A program made the position numbers and the translations under genes. From contig JAWKTX010000008.1 of assembly GCA_041398825.1 (NCBI GenBank), forward strand, positions 124,001 to 188,000: 64,000 bases of DNA, given 5' to 3'. The notes under the pieces are model-generated. The model saw nothing but the letters and a program-made list of their open reading frames with translations. It ran no database searches and had not been told where the DNA came from. Shown here piece by piece: positions 26,957 through 35,722 of this stretch. The stretch comes from Planctomycetaceae bacterium (GTDB lineage: Bacteria > Planctomycetota > Planctomycetia > Planctomycetales > Planctomycetaceae). Every line of letters starts with the position of its first letter. Position 1 is the first letter of the stretch.

Positions 26957-28669
26957 ATGTGCATCATGATGAATTCAACCATAAGCTCCATCCGCGCGAG
27001 CATTCAATTTTTCACCCGATGCGCGATTCTGTTCACGGCGACGCTCACCATAGCACAAGACAACGTTGAGCTGCGACCAAATCTGCGTGATGGCAAGCCA
27101 ACCCCGGAGCTGCGTGCTGTTCGAGTTCAGGAAGATGTAAAGCCCGCCTTCCTGATCTCGCCTCTTGTACACCGTCTGCAGGCCCGGCGCGGGCAGCTGA
27201 TTCGTTTCGAATTCGAAGTGGAATCAAACAAGCGCGCGTCAAGGCTGGAAATCAGACCCGTGTCCATGACGCAGCAGGATAATGGCGTCATCATGCCGGA
27301 TGACGCCGCTCCGGCGCCGCAAATGATTCAACTGCTCAGTCCATCCAGTATTGACTTAACCGAATCGGAAAAACACGTCATCACTGCCCAGATGCGAGTA
27401 CCTGTCACCAATGCGCCATTTTTGTCGTACGGAATCCTTGCGAAAGAGATTCCGCTGGACGGACCCGCTTCTGGCACTGAGGATGAGAAGGCTCGTGTTG
27501 GCATCCGATTCGTAACACAGTATCTGCTTCGCGTAGATGTGGACGTTCTTGGAGTCAGAGGAGACTCGGTTGCCGCACTGGAACTGTATGACGGCCAGTT
27601 GATAGCGGAGAAGGGTCTATCTCTCACCCGGATCTTTGCTCATAATCCGACCGAAACAGCTATGGAGTTTGGCGTTGAATGTCAGCTGTTAACGAGAGGC
27701 GAGCAATCTGTTGGCAAACCATTTGGCCTGGTTGTGCCTGTTCGAGCCGGGCAGGATCCCCCCGAACGCTTCAACTGCCGCATCCTTCCGGGGGCTCGAT
27801 TGCGACTCGAAGAATTTCTGCCACATCCCGTCTTCTCCGGCGACTACAGTCTGAGCGCCAGACTGACACACCAGGGCAGGACCATTCGGACAGTGCAGTT
27901 TCCTGTCACAATTCATGATGGGCAATTTCCCGCTCAGGACGCGGCCATTGTTCGCGTTGCCCGGGACATTTCCGTAGAACCGGCCAGCGTCGAACTCTCA
28001 CTGCAGAGAGGTGGTAACCGGATATCGTCTTTGAGCATCACCAATCAAAGTCTGCAACGAGTCATTGTTGAATCTCAGGCCATCCCGATGCAGGGCTTCC
28101 TGCATGAATCATTGCGAATCAAGCCCTCAACTTTTCAACTGGAACCAAATCGCACGCGTAAAGTGCTGGTCATGCTCGAAGGTGGCTCGTCTTTCGATGA
28201 ACACAGCTACGCTTTTGCTGAGATTACGGTTCGTCCCGAAATCGGTGAAGCGATCGGATCGCACCGAGTGCCCGTTTGCGTCCTGACCGACAGCAAATCA
28301 CAGCCACAAATTTCTCCCGGTGAGCTAGTCTGGAAAGCCACGCCAGCCTCCGCAGGTTTCGCCATCCCCGTCACGAACCGTGGCCTGCGGCATGTGCCGC
28401 TTGAAGGGCGACTTTCGCTGGTTGATGGATTTGGCCGTGGATTGGTGACCGAAGCGGGCTACGGAAAATGGCTGCTGCCGGGAGAATCGAGTGAACTCTT
28501 CTTTGGATTCAGGCAGCCCCCGCCTCCCGGGACGTACACGGTTCGGGCCGAAATCAGTCAGGGAGAATCACTGCCTCCGCTACAGATGCAGCAGACTCTC
28601 CAGCTTTCCACCATGCTTCAGGAAAGCATGTCAACCAGCAAAGCCACTCCGAAGACCAACGTGGAATAG
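26957..28669 (+). CDS. Secreted multi-domain beta protein resembling fimbrial chaperones
   Basis: 570 residues, two bases after the secretin stop, so translation is probably coupled. A signal peptide (FFTRCAILFTATLTIAQ) precedes domains that look like immunoglobulin folds. The segment from about 58 (AFLISPLVHRLQARRGQLIR) to about 150 (ESEKHVITAQMRVP) and another from about 335 (ISVEPASVELSLQRGGNRIS, then LRIKPSTFQLEPNRTRKVLV) follow the pattern of PapD-like or DUF916-type proteins: a strand, an N-terminal basic turn, and a later F-x-L-x-P-x-x-x-x-x-V-x-V strand. A third repeat covers about 450-545. The call is from strand pattern only; it could instead be an adhesin or a structural Ig-repeat protein. 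Confidence 0.6.
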   Translation: MCIMMNSTISSIRASIQFFTRCAILFTATLTIAQDNVELRPNLRDGKPTPELRAVRVQEDVKPAFLISPLVHRLQARRGQLIRFEFEVESNKRASRLEIRPVSMTQQDNGVIMPDDAAPAPQMIQLLSPSSIDLTESEKHVITAQMRVPVTNAPFLSYGILAKEIPLDGPASGTEDEKARVGIRFVTQYLLRVDVDVLGVRGDSVAALELYDGQLIAEKGLSLTRIFAHNPTETAMEFGVECQLLTRGEQSVGKPFGLVVPVRAGQDPPERFNCRILPGARLRLEEFLPHPVFSGDYSLSARLTHQGRTIRTVQFPVTIHDGQFPAQDAAIVRVARDISVEPASVELSLQRGGNRISSLSITNQSLQRVIVESQAIPMQGFLHESLRIKPSTFQLEPNRTRKVLVMLEGGSSFDEHSYAFAEITVRPEIGEAIGSHRVPVCVLTDSKSQPQISPGELVWKATPASAGFAIPVTNRGLRHVPLEGRLSLVDGFGRGLVTEAGYGKWLLPGESSELFFGFRQPPPPGTYTVRAEISQGESLPPLQMQQTLQLSTMLQESMSTSKATPKTNVE

Positions 28670-28852
28670 ACCGCATTCCGTCCGATCTGTTCGTTTTCAG
28701 TGATGAGACACACAGGCAACGGTCGAACTACTCGACGCAGTTCAGCGATTTTCCCGAACCTCTTGGTTGCCCACAGCAAGGATCTTTTCTAGACTGCGTG
28801 GCGACCTTGTCGGCGTCGGTTCATGGCCTGACAGGTTGATAAAGTGCTGTTC

Positions 28853-28936
28853 GCGCAAGTGGCGAAATCGGCAGACGCGCTAGCTTCAGGAGCTAGTGGG
28901 GTAACACCCGTGGAGGTTCAAGTCCTCTCTTGCGCA
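28853..28936 (+). tRNA. tRNA-Leu (anticodon CAG)
   Basis: 84-base class II tRNA. Acceptor GCGCAAG pairs with CTTGCGC, discriminator A. The anticodon arm CTAGC-TTCAGGA-GCTAG gives anticodon CAG, reading CUG. A variable arm (TGGGGTAACACCCG) and T-arm (GGAGGTTCAAGTCCTC) are present. CCA is not encoded. Confidence 0.96.
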
Positions 28937-28970
28937 CTTTAGGGTTCTGAAAAAGAACAAGAGAACACTG

Positions 28971-29004
28971 AGGCCCGGCTTTTAAAAGCCGGGCCTTTTC
29001 TTTT
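28971..29004 (+). terminator. Rho-independent terminator of tRNA-Leu
   Basis: Perfect inverted repeat AGGCCCGGCTTTT (28971-28983) and AAAAGCCGGGCCT (28984-28996), followed by TTTTCTTTT. It begins 35 bases after the tRNA. Confidence 0.88.
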
Positions 29005-29067
29005 GCTTCATGGTTCATTCTCCGGGGTTCTAACGGGGATAATCGTCTTTCAGCGATCGGAGAAGGC

Positions 29068-30318
29068 ATGTTGGAGATCGGACGGTTTTCATTTGGTGTC
29101 GGTGATCGATTTGCCCATCAGGCCGGCGCCCAATTGCGGGCTTTTCAAATGCTGGCCGATAAGGGCATCGAAGTCGTACCTGTCTGGAATAAATCCAATC
29201 GTGAACATACGTTCGTTGGATCTGAACCACAGTGTGTGTTCGATGCTGCTCAGGCTGCGGTCAACGCTCTGGGATGGAATCGCCCATGGCACGTTGACGC
29301 CGACCACATTAATCTGAAAACAGTCGATCGCTTTCTTCCGTGTTCAGACTTCTTCACGCTGGATGTTGCCGATTCCATTGGTCACCCCGCTTCAGAATCA
29401 GACGTCTGTGCATTCGTCGATCGGCACCCGGAACTGGTTGGAACCGTCACGATTCAGGGAATTGAACAACCTTTCACCACATCAAGACAGGACGTTGAAA
29501 GTACGGCAGCGAAGTACCTGAAGGCGGTTCATGATGCCGGTGCCATCTACCGACACATTGCTGCGGCAAAAGGCGAAGAAAACTTTATAGCCGAAGTTTC
29601 AATGGACGAAACAGACGCTCCTCAATCTCCATCGGAGCTGCTGGTGATTCTGGCGGCACTGGCGGACCAAAAAGTGCGTGTGCAGACGATCGCTCCCAAG
29701 TTCACGGGCAGATTCAACAAAGGGGTCGACTATGTCGGAAATCTTGTGCAGTTCGAAAAGGAATTCAGCGAGGATCTCGCTGTTATCGCTCACGCTGTCG
29801 CTCAGTATGGATTGCCGTCGAATCTGAAGCTCAGCGTTCACAGCGGAAGCGATAAGTTCAGCATCTACCCGATCATTCGACGATGCCTTGCTGCCACAGG
29901 TGCAGGCTTACATTTGAAGACCGCTGGAACGACATGGCTTGAAGAACTCATCGGACTTGCCGAAGCCGGTGGAGACGGGCTTGAACTGGCAAAAGAAATC
30001 TACGCATACGCGCTCGAACACGTGGATGAGCTCTGCTCGCCTTATGCCAGTGTGATCGACATTGATAAGTCTAAACTCCCCACAGCAGAAACAGTGAATC
30101 GTTGGGGTGGCAGCCAGATGGCGAGCGTTCTTCGTCACATCCCTGGACATCCGGAATTCAATGCTCATGTGCGGCAGTTGCTGCATGTCTCGTTCAAGAT
30201 TGCGGCCAGGGCAGGCAGTCAATACACCGATCTACTGAAATTCAACGAAGAAATCGTCGGGCAACAAGTGACAGAAAACATCTTCGATCGCCACATGAAG
30301 CCGCTGTTTCTGGAGTAA
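29068..30318 (+). CDS. uxaE: Tagaturonate epimerase family protein (UxaE-like)
   Basis: 416 residues. The sequence fits the UxaE family, which interconverts D-tagaturonate and D-fructuronate in galacturonate breakdown: VDADHINLKTVDRFLPCSDFFTLDVADSIG near residues 75-105, FIAEVSMDETDAPQSP about 175-190, and TIAPKFTGRFNKGVDYVGN and LKLSVHSGSDKFSIYPIIRR further on, rich in His, Asp and Glu that could bind metal. The gene starts 64 bases after the tRNA terminator and appears monocistronic. A mannonate dehydratase gene lies about 12 kb downstream, so the genome can plausibly carry fructuronate on to 2-keto-3-deoxygluconate; the reductase step is not visible here. Confidence 0.8.
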   Translation: MLEIGRFSFGVGDRFAHQAGAQLRAFQMLADKGIEVVPVWNKSNREHTFVGSEPQCVFDAAQAAVNALGWNRPWHVDADHINLKTVDRFLPCSDFFTLDVADSIGHPASESDVCAFVDRHPELVGTVTIQGIEQPFTTSRQDVESTAAKYLKAVHDAGAIYRHIAAAKGEENFIAEVSMDETDAPQSPSELLVILAALADQKVRVQTIAPKFTGRFNKGVDYVGNLVQFEKEFSEDLAVIAHAVAQYGLPSNLKLSVHSGSDKFSIYPIIRRCLAATGAGLHLKTAGTTWLEELIGLAEAGGDGLELAKEIYAYALEHVDELCSPYASVIDIDKSKLPTAETVNRWGGSQMASVLRHIPGHPEFNAHVRQLLHVSFKIAARAGSQYTDLLKFNEEIVGQQVTENIFDRHMKPLFLE

Positions 30319-30656
30319 TTCACCAGCAATTGACAGAAAACTCCAGTGGATTGCGACCTGAGTTCTGACTCCGATTTCGCAGATCGCTTTGACTTTCCGC
30401 AGAACAAGGGATCGCAGCCCGTTGCAACTGAAAACCTGACGCTTCAGCGAAGAATCGATGGCAAGTCGTCGTTCGTGAAGAGTTGCTTTGATGACAACCG
30501 GTTGAAGACAGAACCCGATACGCCTGCGAGGGATCGTCATCCCGCCAACGCTTCGGGTTCCCTTTCCTGTGGTTCTTCAACTGCCTGCTGAGCTGACGCT
30601 TCAGGCTGCTTTTCGCATGTTCTTTTTCCACGGACAGCGAAGCGAACGACTGATGC
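30319..30656. other. Convergent intergenic region, no gene seen
   Basis: 338 bases between the 3' ends of the UxaE-like gene and the VIT/VWA gene. Open frames on both strands encode Arg/Ser/Gln-rich sequences without any signal, domain or ribosome site. No terminator hairpin with a T-run is evident. Confidence 0.4.
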
Positions 30657-33239
30657 TCAATTCGTCACTGCGGTTTCGTACTTGACCCCATCCGGAACGT
30701 TCACGGGCACGGCAACCGTTGTACCAAAGTCACCTTCCGTGACTGTAAGCGAATCGACCGCAACAAATGCCGTGAAACTGCTCATCAGGTTGTAATTAAG
30801 CGCTGTCTGGATAACCTCCTGCCTGAATTCAACGGCTTCATGTGGACGTTGCGATGCCGCCATCATCAGGTCGGCAATCTTCATCCGCGCCCAGACCGCA
30901 GCAATTCCTGGATGTTCATCGGAACGGTCTTCACCAGCAAGATCGACTGAAAATGTCTGGGGCGCCAAGTCGATTCGGCCACCGACGGTCACTGTCGATG
31001 GCTCTCCGTTGAAGCGTCCTGTGACAACAATGGGGCGACCGACAATCAGGTCCGGAATTCGTTTTGGAAAGACTTCTATCACATCCATGTCGCCAAAATC
31101 GATGGTCAGATCCGTCATGGCCGGATGGCTGATCCTCTGCTGAAAACGATCCATAATATCGACAGCATTGTCATTGAGACTCAAATAGGTCACGGCGCCC
31201 TGCCCCAGAAGGGCCATGCGATCCATCAGATAACGATTGGGGGACGAGCCCACACCAAAGCTGAAGATACGCGAAGCTCCCAGCTTTGCGGACAGCGTCT
31301 GCAGAATTTGCTGTTCGTTTCCAATGAACCCATCGGTCATAAACGACACCAGTCGAAAACGACCTTCGTCATGCGGAAAATCCAGCGCGGCTTTGATGCC
31401 TTCGATCATTTGGGTCCCTCCGCTTCCGCTCAGAGTCTGCAGGTACTGAAGCCCCCTGTGAACGTTCTCCGGCGTTGCCCGAAGCGGTTCTTTGCCAAGT
31501 TTCGAGCTGTTGTTACTGAACTGAATGATCTGGAAGGTATCTCTGGGTGTCAGTTGCTGCAGCGAATATTCGATAGCGGCCTTTGACTGTTCAATCGGTT
31601 TGCCGTTCATGCTGCCAGAGCAATCCAGCACGTATACCATCTCCATAGCACTCCGCTGAACGCTGGACAGTTCCGCGGGTGGATAAATCATCATCGTAAA
31701 ATACTGACCGTGCTCGTCCTTGTGCGTCAGCATGGCGGTTTTAATTTGATCGCCCGCAACTCGATAACGCAGAATGAAGTCCTTATTGGGCAGGGAATCT
31801 TTCGCTGACAGACGGATCCGGCGTTCGCAGGGGGAGGTTGATTGTTCTTCGATGGCGTGGTTAACACAGCGTACATTTTCGATTTCTACGCCTGTATTGA
31901 TATTCACGGTGACTGCGACATCGTGACCACTTCTTTCGCCGGGAGCCAGATACTGAACTTCGGTTTTCTGGCCGCTCGCACCATGGTTTCCGCGGGAAAC
32001 CGCGCCAATTCCATCGTTCGTTGCGGCGGGATTGAATCGTGGACCAACAACCATCGGAAAGACGAATTCATAATCCCCGTCATCATAACGCAGCGTATTG
32101 AAGTAACGGATATTGATATCGATTTGTTTTCCGGGTTCGATATTGGCAACCTTCTGCGTGAAGATATTCGGGCGTTCCTGAGTCAACAATGAGGCAACGT
32201 GCCCCTGAGCTCTGGCTTGAGCGTAAATCTGTTCGGCCTTTTCACGTTCGCGAATGATGCCCCGAATTTTTCGATCGCCGACCGTCATAACAAATTCATT
32301 CACCGCTGCATTCTGTGGAAGCGGAAACAAATAGACCGCTTCAATCTTGCTGTTATACGGATTGTGAAACTGCTGAGTAACATCGACGGTTGCGATATAT
32401 CCATCAATATTGCCAACGACGTTCGTATGCCTGAGCGGCACAGGGACCTGCCGGGTTTCATTTGGCAGTGTTGCCATCAAAGCGCCGCAACCAGGCGTCT
32501 CTGTATCCGGCAGAGCTGTTGTATTGATATCAGCCTTCGCAATCACCCAGAGCTCTTCGCCGGGTCCCGGCTCGCCGATACGGCCCCCGGACTTCGCGTC
32601 AGGATCAGGAAATCGTCCCAGGATGGTTTCCGTACGCATTCTGCGCTCGGGAGACTGACGGCCCGGCTGCTGACCACTCCGTTGCTGACCACTCCGTTGC
32701 TGACCACTCTGTTGCTGACCACTGATAATTTCTTCTTCTGTTGGCTTGTTCGTTTCTGTCCGGCCGGCTGCGCCAAAGCCTCCGGAAAGGGATTCCGTCA
32801 ATCCTCTCTGCGCTAAAGGCATCTCTTTTGAGAGACTGGAATCCAGAGACAGACCGGCAGCGGCGGGGTCTGAAGCGGGCACCGGGGCACCGGACGGAGC
32901 TGCACTCCGATATCCGTCTTTTGGTGAGTCGAAGAGGACTTTTCGATCAAGCCCTTCTGCAGAAGCTGCTTCTCCGGCCGCTGGTTGTCCCGACGCGGTC
33001 ACCACACTGTCAGCAGCGACATCGCTGGCGGTCTGCGCTGAGGATGACATTTCCAGTGGTGCATCATCACCGAAACGGTCAACTGACCCCGCGGATTCAT
33101 CCCGGGACGCTGCCGGAGTATTGGAAAGGGCTTCCGGGCTGGTCGTTGATTCATCGCCACCGCACCCAGCGGCAGACAGAAGTGCCACGAACGAAAGTCC
33201 GAGCACCATCCAGGCTTTGAATCGGCTGTTCGTATTCAT
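30657..33239 (-). CDS. VIT and von Willebrand A domain lipoprotein
   Basis: 860 residues. Lipoprotein signal MVLGLSFVALLSAAGCGG (Cys about 26). Residues 27-250 are disordered and include Ser/Gly/Gln/Gln repeats made by a 15-base tandem repeat. A VIT domain (about 255-385: NIDGYIATVDVTQQFHNPYN, YLFPLPQNAAVNEFVMTVGD) precedes a VWA domain (about 525-690) with an intact metal site: DCSGSMNG at about 536, a Thr in SGSGGTQMIEGI and Asp in SFMTDGFIG. A C-terminal beta segment ends the protein. In other bacteria VIT/VWA proteins mediate surface or complex interactions. It lies downstream of the cohesin-like gene on the same strand after 147 bases and probably belongs to that operon. Confidence 0.88.
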   Translation of the reverse strand: MNTNSRFKAWMVLGLSFVALLSAAGCGGDESTTSPEALSNTPAASRDESAGSVDRFGDDAPLEMSSSAQTASDVAADSVVTASGQPAAGEAASAEGLDRKVLFDSPKDGYRSAAPSGAPVPASDPAAAGLSLDSSLSKEMPLAQRGLTESLSGGFGAAGRTETNKPTEEEIISGQQQSGQQRSGQQRSGQQPGRQSPERRMRTETILGRFPDPDAKSGGRIGEPGPGEELWVIAKADINTTALPDTETPGCGALMATLPNETRQVPVPLRHTNVVGNIDGYIATVDVTQQFHNPYNSKIEAVYLFPLPQNAAVNEFVMTVGDRKIRGIIREREKAEQIYAQARAQGHVASLLTQERPNIFTQKVANIEPGKQIDINIRYFNTLRYDDGDYEFVFPMVVGPRFNPAATNDGIGAVSRGNHGASGQKTEVQYLAPGERSGHDVAVTVNINTGVEIENVRCVNHAIEEQSTSPCERRIRLSAKDSLPNKDFILRYRVAGDQIKTAMLTHKDEHGQYFTMMIYPPAELSSVQRSAMEMVYVLDCSGSMNGKPIEQSKAAIEYSLQQLTPRDTFQIIQFSNNSSKLGKEPLRATPENVHRGLQYLQTLSGSGGTQMIEGIKAALDFPHDEGRFRLVSFMTDGFIGNEQQILQTLSAKLGASRIFSFGVGSSPNRYLMDRMALLGQGAVTYLSLNDNAVDIMDRFQQRISHPAMTDLTIDFGDMDVIEVFPKRIPDLIVGRPIVVTGRFNGEPSTVTVGGRIDLAPQTFSVDLAGEDRSDEHPGIAAVWARMKIADLMMAASQRPHEAVEFRQEVIQTALNYNLMSSFTAFVAVDSLTVTEGDFGTTVAVPVNVPDGVKYETAVTN
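32669..32724 (-). repeat. 15-base tandem repeat within VIT/VWA gene
   Basis: Units of GCTGACCACTCCGTT begin at 32669, 32684, 32699 and (partial) 32714, the third with one change. They encode consecutive S-G-Q-Q-R type pentapeptides in the disordered N-terminal region, a site where repeat number could vary by slippage without a frameshift. Confidence 0.85.
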
Positions 33240-33386
33240 GATTTCGTAACCTTTCGGAAGAGTTCATGTCTCCGAGGCCTGCGGCCAGGAGGAGCTATGC
33301 GGGTGAGATTTGTTTCACTGTGGAAACGATTCTGTACGGACATTCCCCGCAGGCAGATGATGCCAGCAGGAGTGACAATGAATGAG

Positions 33387-33968
33387 CTACTGAACTAGCA
33401 TTGCTTTTGCGATGCTGAGCGACGCAGGGATACGCTGACCGTCGGTCGTCGCCGAAGCAATCAACGAAGTTTGCCAGGTGCGATCCTCGGGCCCTTCGAC
33501 CTGAACGTGGACGCGAGCAACACGACTCTTTCCCTTTGGCAATTCTTTTCCTGTGTTGAACGCAGCAAGGATCACACGATTGCCATTCATCGCCTTCGAG
33601 TCGTAATAGGGTGGCTCAGCGAATGCAGCATGCTCACCGCCTTCGATACCAACGATCTCGACTCCGGCAGTCAGACTATTCAATTCAAACTGATAGGCAG
33701 CCAGGGGCAATTCGCCGGAGTCGACGAACACATCAATGGCTTCGAACCGGGTCCCGCCAATACGAGTGTTCTGGTCGCCTTCGAGCTGTACCTGAATTAC
33801 CTCTTTTTGCACCGGAGTTGTCTGGTCGGCGTCAACAACCGTATGCGTTGTCAGACTCTGTGCATACGTAAAGGCTGCGGCACACACATCGAAGGCGATC
33901 AGCAACAGCCACACCAGCGGCACTGATCGCCGACCTGCGGATCGAATTGTCGGTCGATTTTCGATCAT
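33387..33968 (-). CDS. Secreted cohesin-like protein
   Basis: 193 residues from the ATG at 33968, which has GGAG seven bases upstream; an earlier ATG overlaps that ribosome site. Signal peptide RRSVPLVWLLLIAFDVCAAA. The mature part carries one beta-sandwich resembling cohesin/carbohydrate-binding folds: FEAIDVFVDSGELPLAAYQF, LTAGVEIVGIEGGEHAAF, NRVILAAFNTGKELP and SRVARVHVQVEG follow the order of cohesin strands (variable domain strand, hydrophobic strand before a Gly-Gly turn, a late I-x-F-like strand). The upstream gene encodes a dockerin-like protein, the usual binding partner of cohesins. The VIT/VWA gene follows after 147 bases. Cohesin identity is by pattern and partner, not by search. 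Confidence 0.7.
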   Translation of the reverse strand: MIENRPTIRSAGRRSVPLVWLLLIAFDVCAAAFTYAQSLTTHTVVDADQTTPVQKEVIQVQLEGDQNTRIGGTRFEAIDVFVDSGELPLAAYQFELNSLTAGVEIVGIEGGEHAAFAEPPYYDSKAMNGNRVILAAFNTGKELPKGKSRVARVHVQVEGPEDRTWQTSLIASATTDGQRIPASLSIAKAMLVQ

Positions 33969-34163
33969 TGTTCTTCTCCTCATTCAGCCCACAGAGGGGC
34001 GGCAGGTCAGTTTGCGTGTGAGATTCTCTCCGGAGAAACCGGCCACTGCTCACACCTTCTGAAAGATCCCTTGTGTTCATCGAACGGCAACCAGCACTGG
34101 GTGGCTGCCACCCTGTGATGCCCGGCTAAAAGCCAGACGATCGTTCCGGGTTTCTGTCCGGCA

Positions 34164-34748
34164 CTAAAGCGAAACGATGAATCGGGCCAGTTGATCCACA
34201 TCTTCCTGATCGACGACTCCATCGTGGTTTCGATCGAACTCCGGCCTTGTACTGATCAGATCCGTTTCCACAGGATTTGTGCTGTTCGTCCTGATCTGTC
34301 GTGCAAGTGCAAACGCATCCAGAATATCTATGTGCCCATCCTGGTCGATGTCATCAAAACGCACAGACTGAACGGAATCCATATCCGCGACCGCGGCGCT
34401 GGCTTCTATGCCGAACGAGCGGCTGACTTCTGCAGATGGCTCTGCTGACTTCGGGGTGAATTCATTCATGGCGATCAGGTCCCGGGATGGGTCTGTTTGT
34501 CGCAGGGTGACGATGACAAAACACAAAGCGGCAGCGGTAGTGACGAGCGAAGCAGCCATCCATCGACGTCGGCTGGACTTTGGTTGTCTGACACGCTGCG
34601 ATTTCAGTTGAGCAGCAGTGGCCGAGAGGATGACGGCGTCTGTCTCGGGCGAAACATCAGGCACAGCTCCGTACCGACGTTTCAGTACCGTACGCAAGTC
34701 ATCCGGTATTTCCTCATCCGGCTTGTTGTGGTTGTCGCCGGTTGTCAT
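34164..34748 (-). CDS. Membrane-anchored dockerin-like protein, candidate anti-sigma factor
   Basis: 194 residues from the ATG at 34748 (AGGA seven bases upstream). A cytoplasmic N-terminus of about 75 residues (PDDLRTVLKRRYGAVPDVSP) resembles the short cytoplasmic part of some anti-sigma proteins but has no zinc-finger motif. A single membrane helix (MAASLVTTAAALCFVIVTL, about 77-95) leads to an outside part with two EF-hand-like loops, DIDQDGHIDILD and DRNHDGVVDQED, each followed by a short helix: a type I dockerin pattern with a long insert between loops. The gene overlaps the DUF4349 gene by 35 bases and precedes the cohesin-like gene. The divergent ECF sigma gene lies beyond DUF4349. Confidence 0.75.
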   Translation of the reverse strand: MTTGDNHNKPDEEIPDDLRTVLKRRYGAVPDVSPETDAVILSATAAQLKSQRVRQPKSSRRRWMAASLVTTAAALCFVIVTLRQTDPSRDLIAMNEFTPKSAEPSAEVSRSFGIEASAAVADMDSVQSVRFDDIDQDGHIDILDAFALARQIRTNSTNPVETDLISTRPEFDRNHDGVVDQEDVDQLARFIVSL

Positions 34749-35565
34749 AACGTGTCCTTTCTTTCCGGAGGTATGTTTGCAGCAACCAGGCAACCAGGCC
34801 GATCAACATCAAAACAGGCCAGATCGATGCGAGGGCTATGATGAATTCTGTGGCAGCAAACCAGCCTCTTGCCAGACTGGCTGAAAATCGTCGCATAAAG
34901 TGCTGACTCGTCACAATGGGCTCGTAAAACGTGACCGTCAGCGAACTGAATTGAATTTGATTCTGCAAAAAGCGGAACCGGGATTCACTGGATTCGATTT
35001 CACCCCGAATTGTATCCAGATGGGCTTCTATCTTCAGAATTTCGTCGATGGAATTCGCCTGCTTCAGCAGGTCACGATATCGCTGTTCTGTGTCCTTTCG
35101 GGTCGTTAGTCTCGCTTCCAGGTCGATGAATTCCTGACTTACGTCAGTGGCATCAATTTCTCGTACATCGAATTGTTCGATGCCCTGACTGATGGCAGCA
35201 ACGAGATCATCAAAACGAGACGCTTCTATTCTGATGGTCAGTGTTTCTGAAAGCGAAGTGTGATTTCGCTGCTGATGTTCATCCGCCAGAAACCCCCGAT
35301 GCTGCTGAATGGCAGACGTGATCCGATGACGTGACTGGACACGGTCATTCGTTGGGAACACAAGGGTCCCGCGTCTGATCAGATAAGGATTCGTAGTGGA
35401 TGAGGTCTCTTCCGAAATGTGAGTGTCATCAAGATTGGCCACATGATGGGCATCAGCATGAGCTTCCGGCTGTTGCGAAGTTCTGTGTGTTGATTCATCT
35501 ATTTTGCCGCATCCGACAATCAAACATCCCAACAGGAGAATGTTTCGGAATCCATAAACCGGCAT
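34714..35565 (-). CDS. DUF4349 lipoprotein
   Basis: 283 residues from the ATG at 35565 with GGGAG seven bases upstream. A lipobox (ILLLGCLIVGCGK, Cys about 19) places it on the envelope. The body matches DUF4349: LIRRGTLVFPTNDRVQSRH, a coiled coil with TDVSQEFIDLEARLTTRKDTEQRYRDLLKQA cut by the motif IDEILKIEAHLDTIRGEIES, then SLTVTFYEP and a C-terminal membrane helix (IALASIWPVLMLIGLVAWLL). The family is found in many bacteria; its function is unknown. It is the first gene of a minus-strand operon whose promoter region faces the ECF sigma gene. Presence of both a lipid anchor and a C-terminal helix is typical of the family. Confidence 0.85.
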   Translation of the reverse strand: MPVYGFRNILLLGCLIVGCGKIDESTHRTSQQPEAHADAHHVANLDDTHISEETSSTTNPYLIRRGTLVFPTNDRVQSRHRITSAIQQHRGFLADEHQQRNHTSLSETLTIRIEASRFDDLVAAISQGIEQFDVREIDATDVSQEFIDLEARLTTRKDTEQRYRDLLKQANSIDEILKIEAHLDTIRGEIESSESRFRFLQNQIQFSSLTVTFYEPIVTSQHFMRRFSASLARGWFAATEFIIALASIWPVLMLIGLVAWLLQTYLRKERTRYDNRRQPQQAG

Positions 35566-35642
35566 TTGACTGCTCCCGCTGACGCAGAGTTCAGGGCTGA
35601 CCATTCACGACTCATTGAGCACAGGCGACTTCGAAAAGGTTC

Positions 35643-35677
35643 AAAGATTCCGGAAACTTTTTCGGTCGTTCGTCGTC
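35643..35677. promoter_or_regulatory. Overlapping divergent ECF-type -35 elements
   Basis: AAAGATTCCGGAAACTTT (35643-35660) is a palindrome with one mismatched pair. On the plus strand it offers GGAAAC (35652-35657), and 16 bases further on CGTC (35674-35677), a typical ECF promoter shape, 46 bases before the sigma start codon. On the minus strand it offers GGAATC (35651-35646) with GTC at 35629-35627, facing the DUF4349 operon. The sigma factor may drive both its own gene and the operon. Confidence 0.45.
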
Positions 35678-35722
35678 CAAGCCAATCGCAAGCCTATGGG
35701 AGTGTTTTGGGGAGCTGTTTCG

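Noticed and set aside
34093..34117. Inverted repeat GGGTGG/CCACCC between the dockerin-like and cohesin-like genes as a terminator
   Set aside because: Short stem, no T-run, and it would split an operon that otherwise looks joined; possibly only RNA processing.
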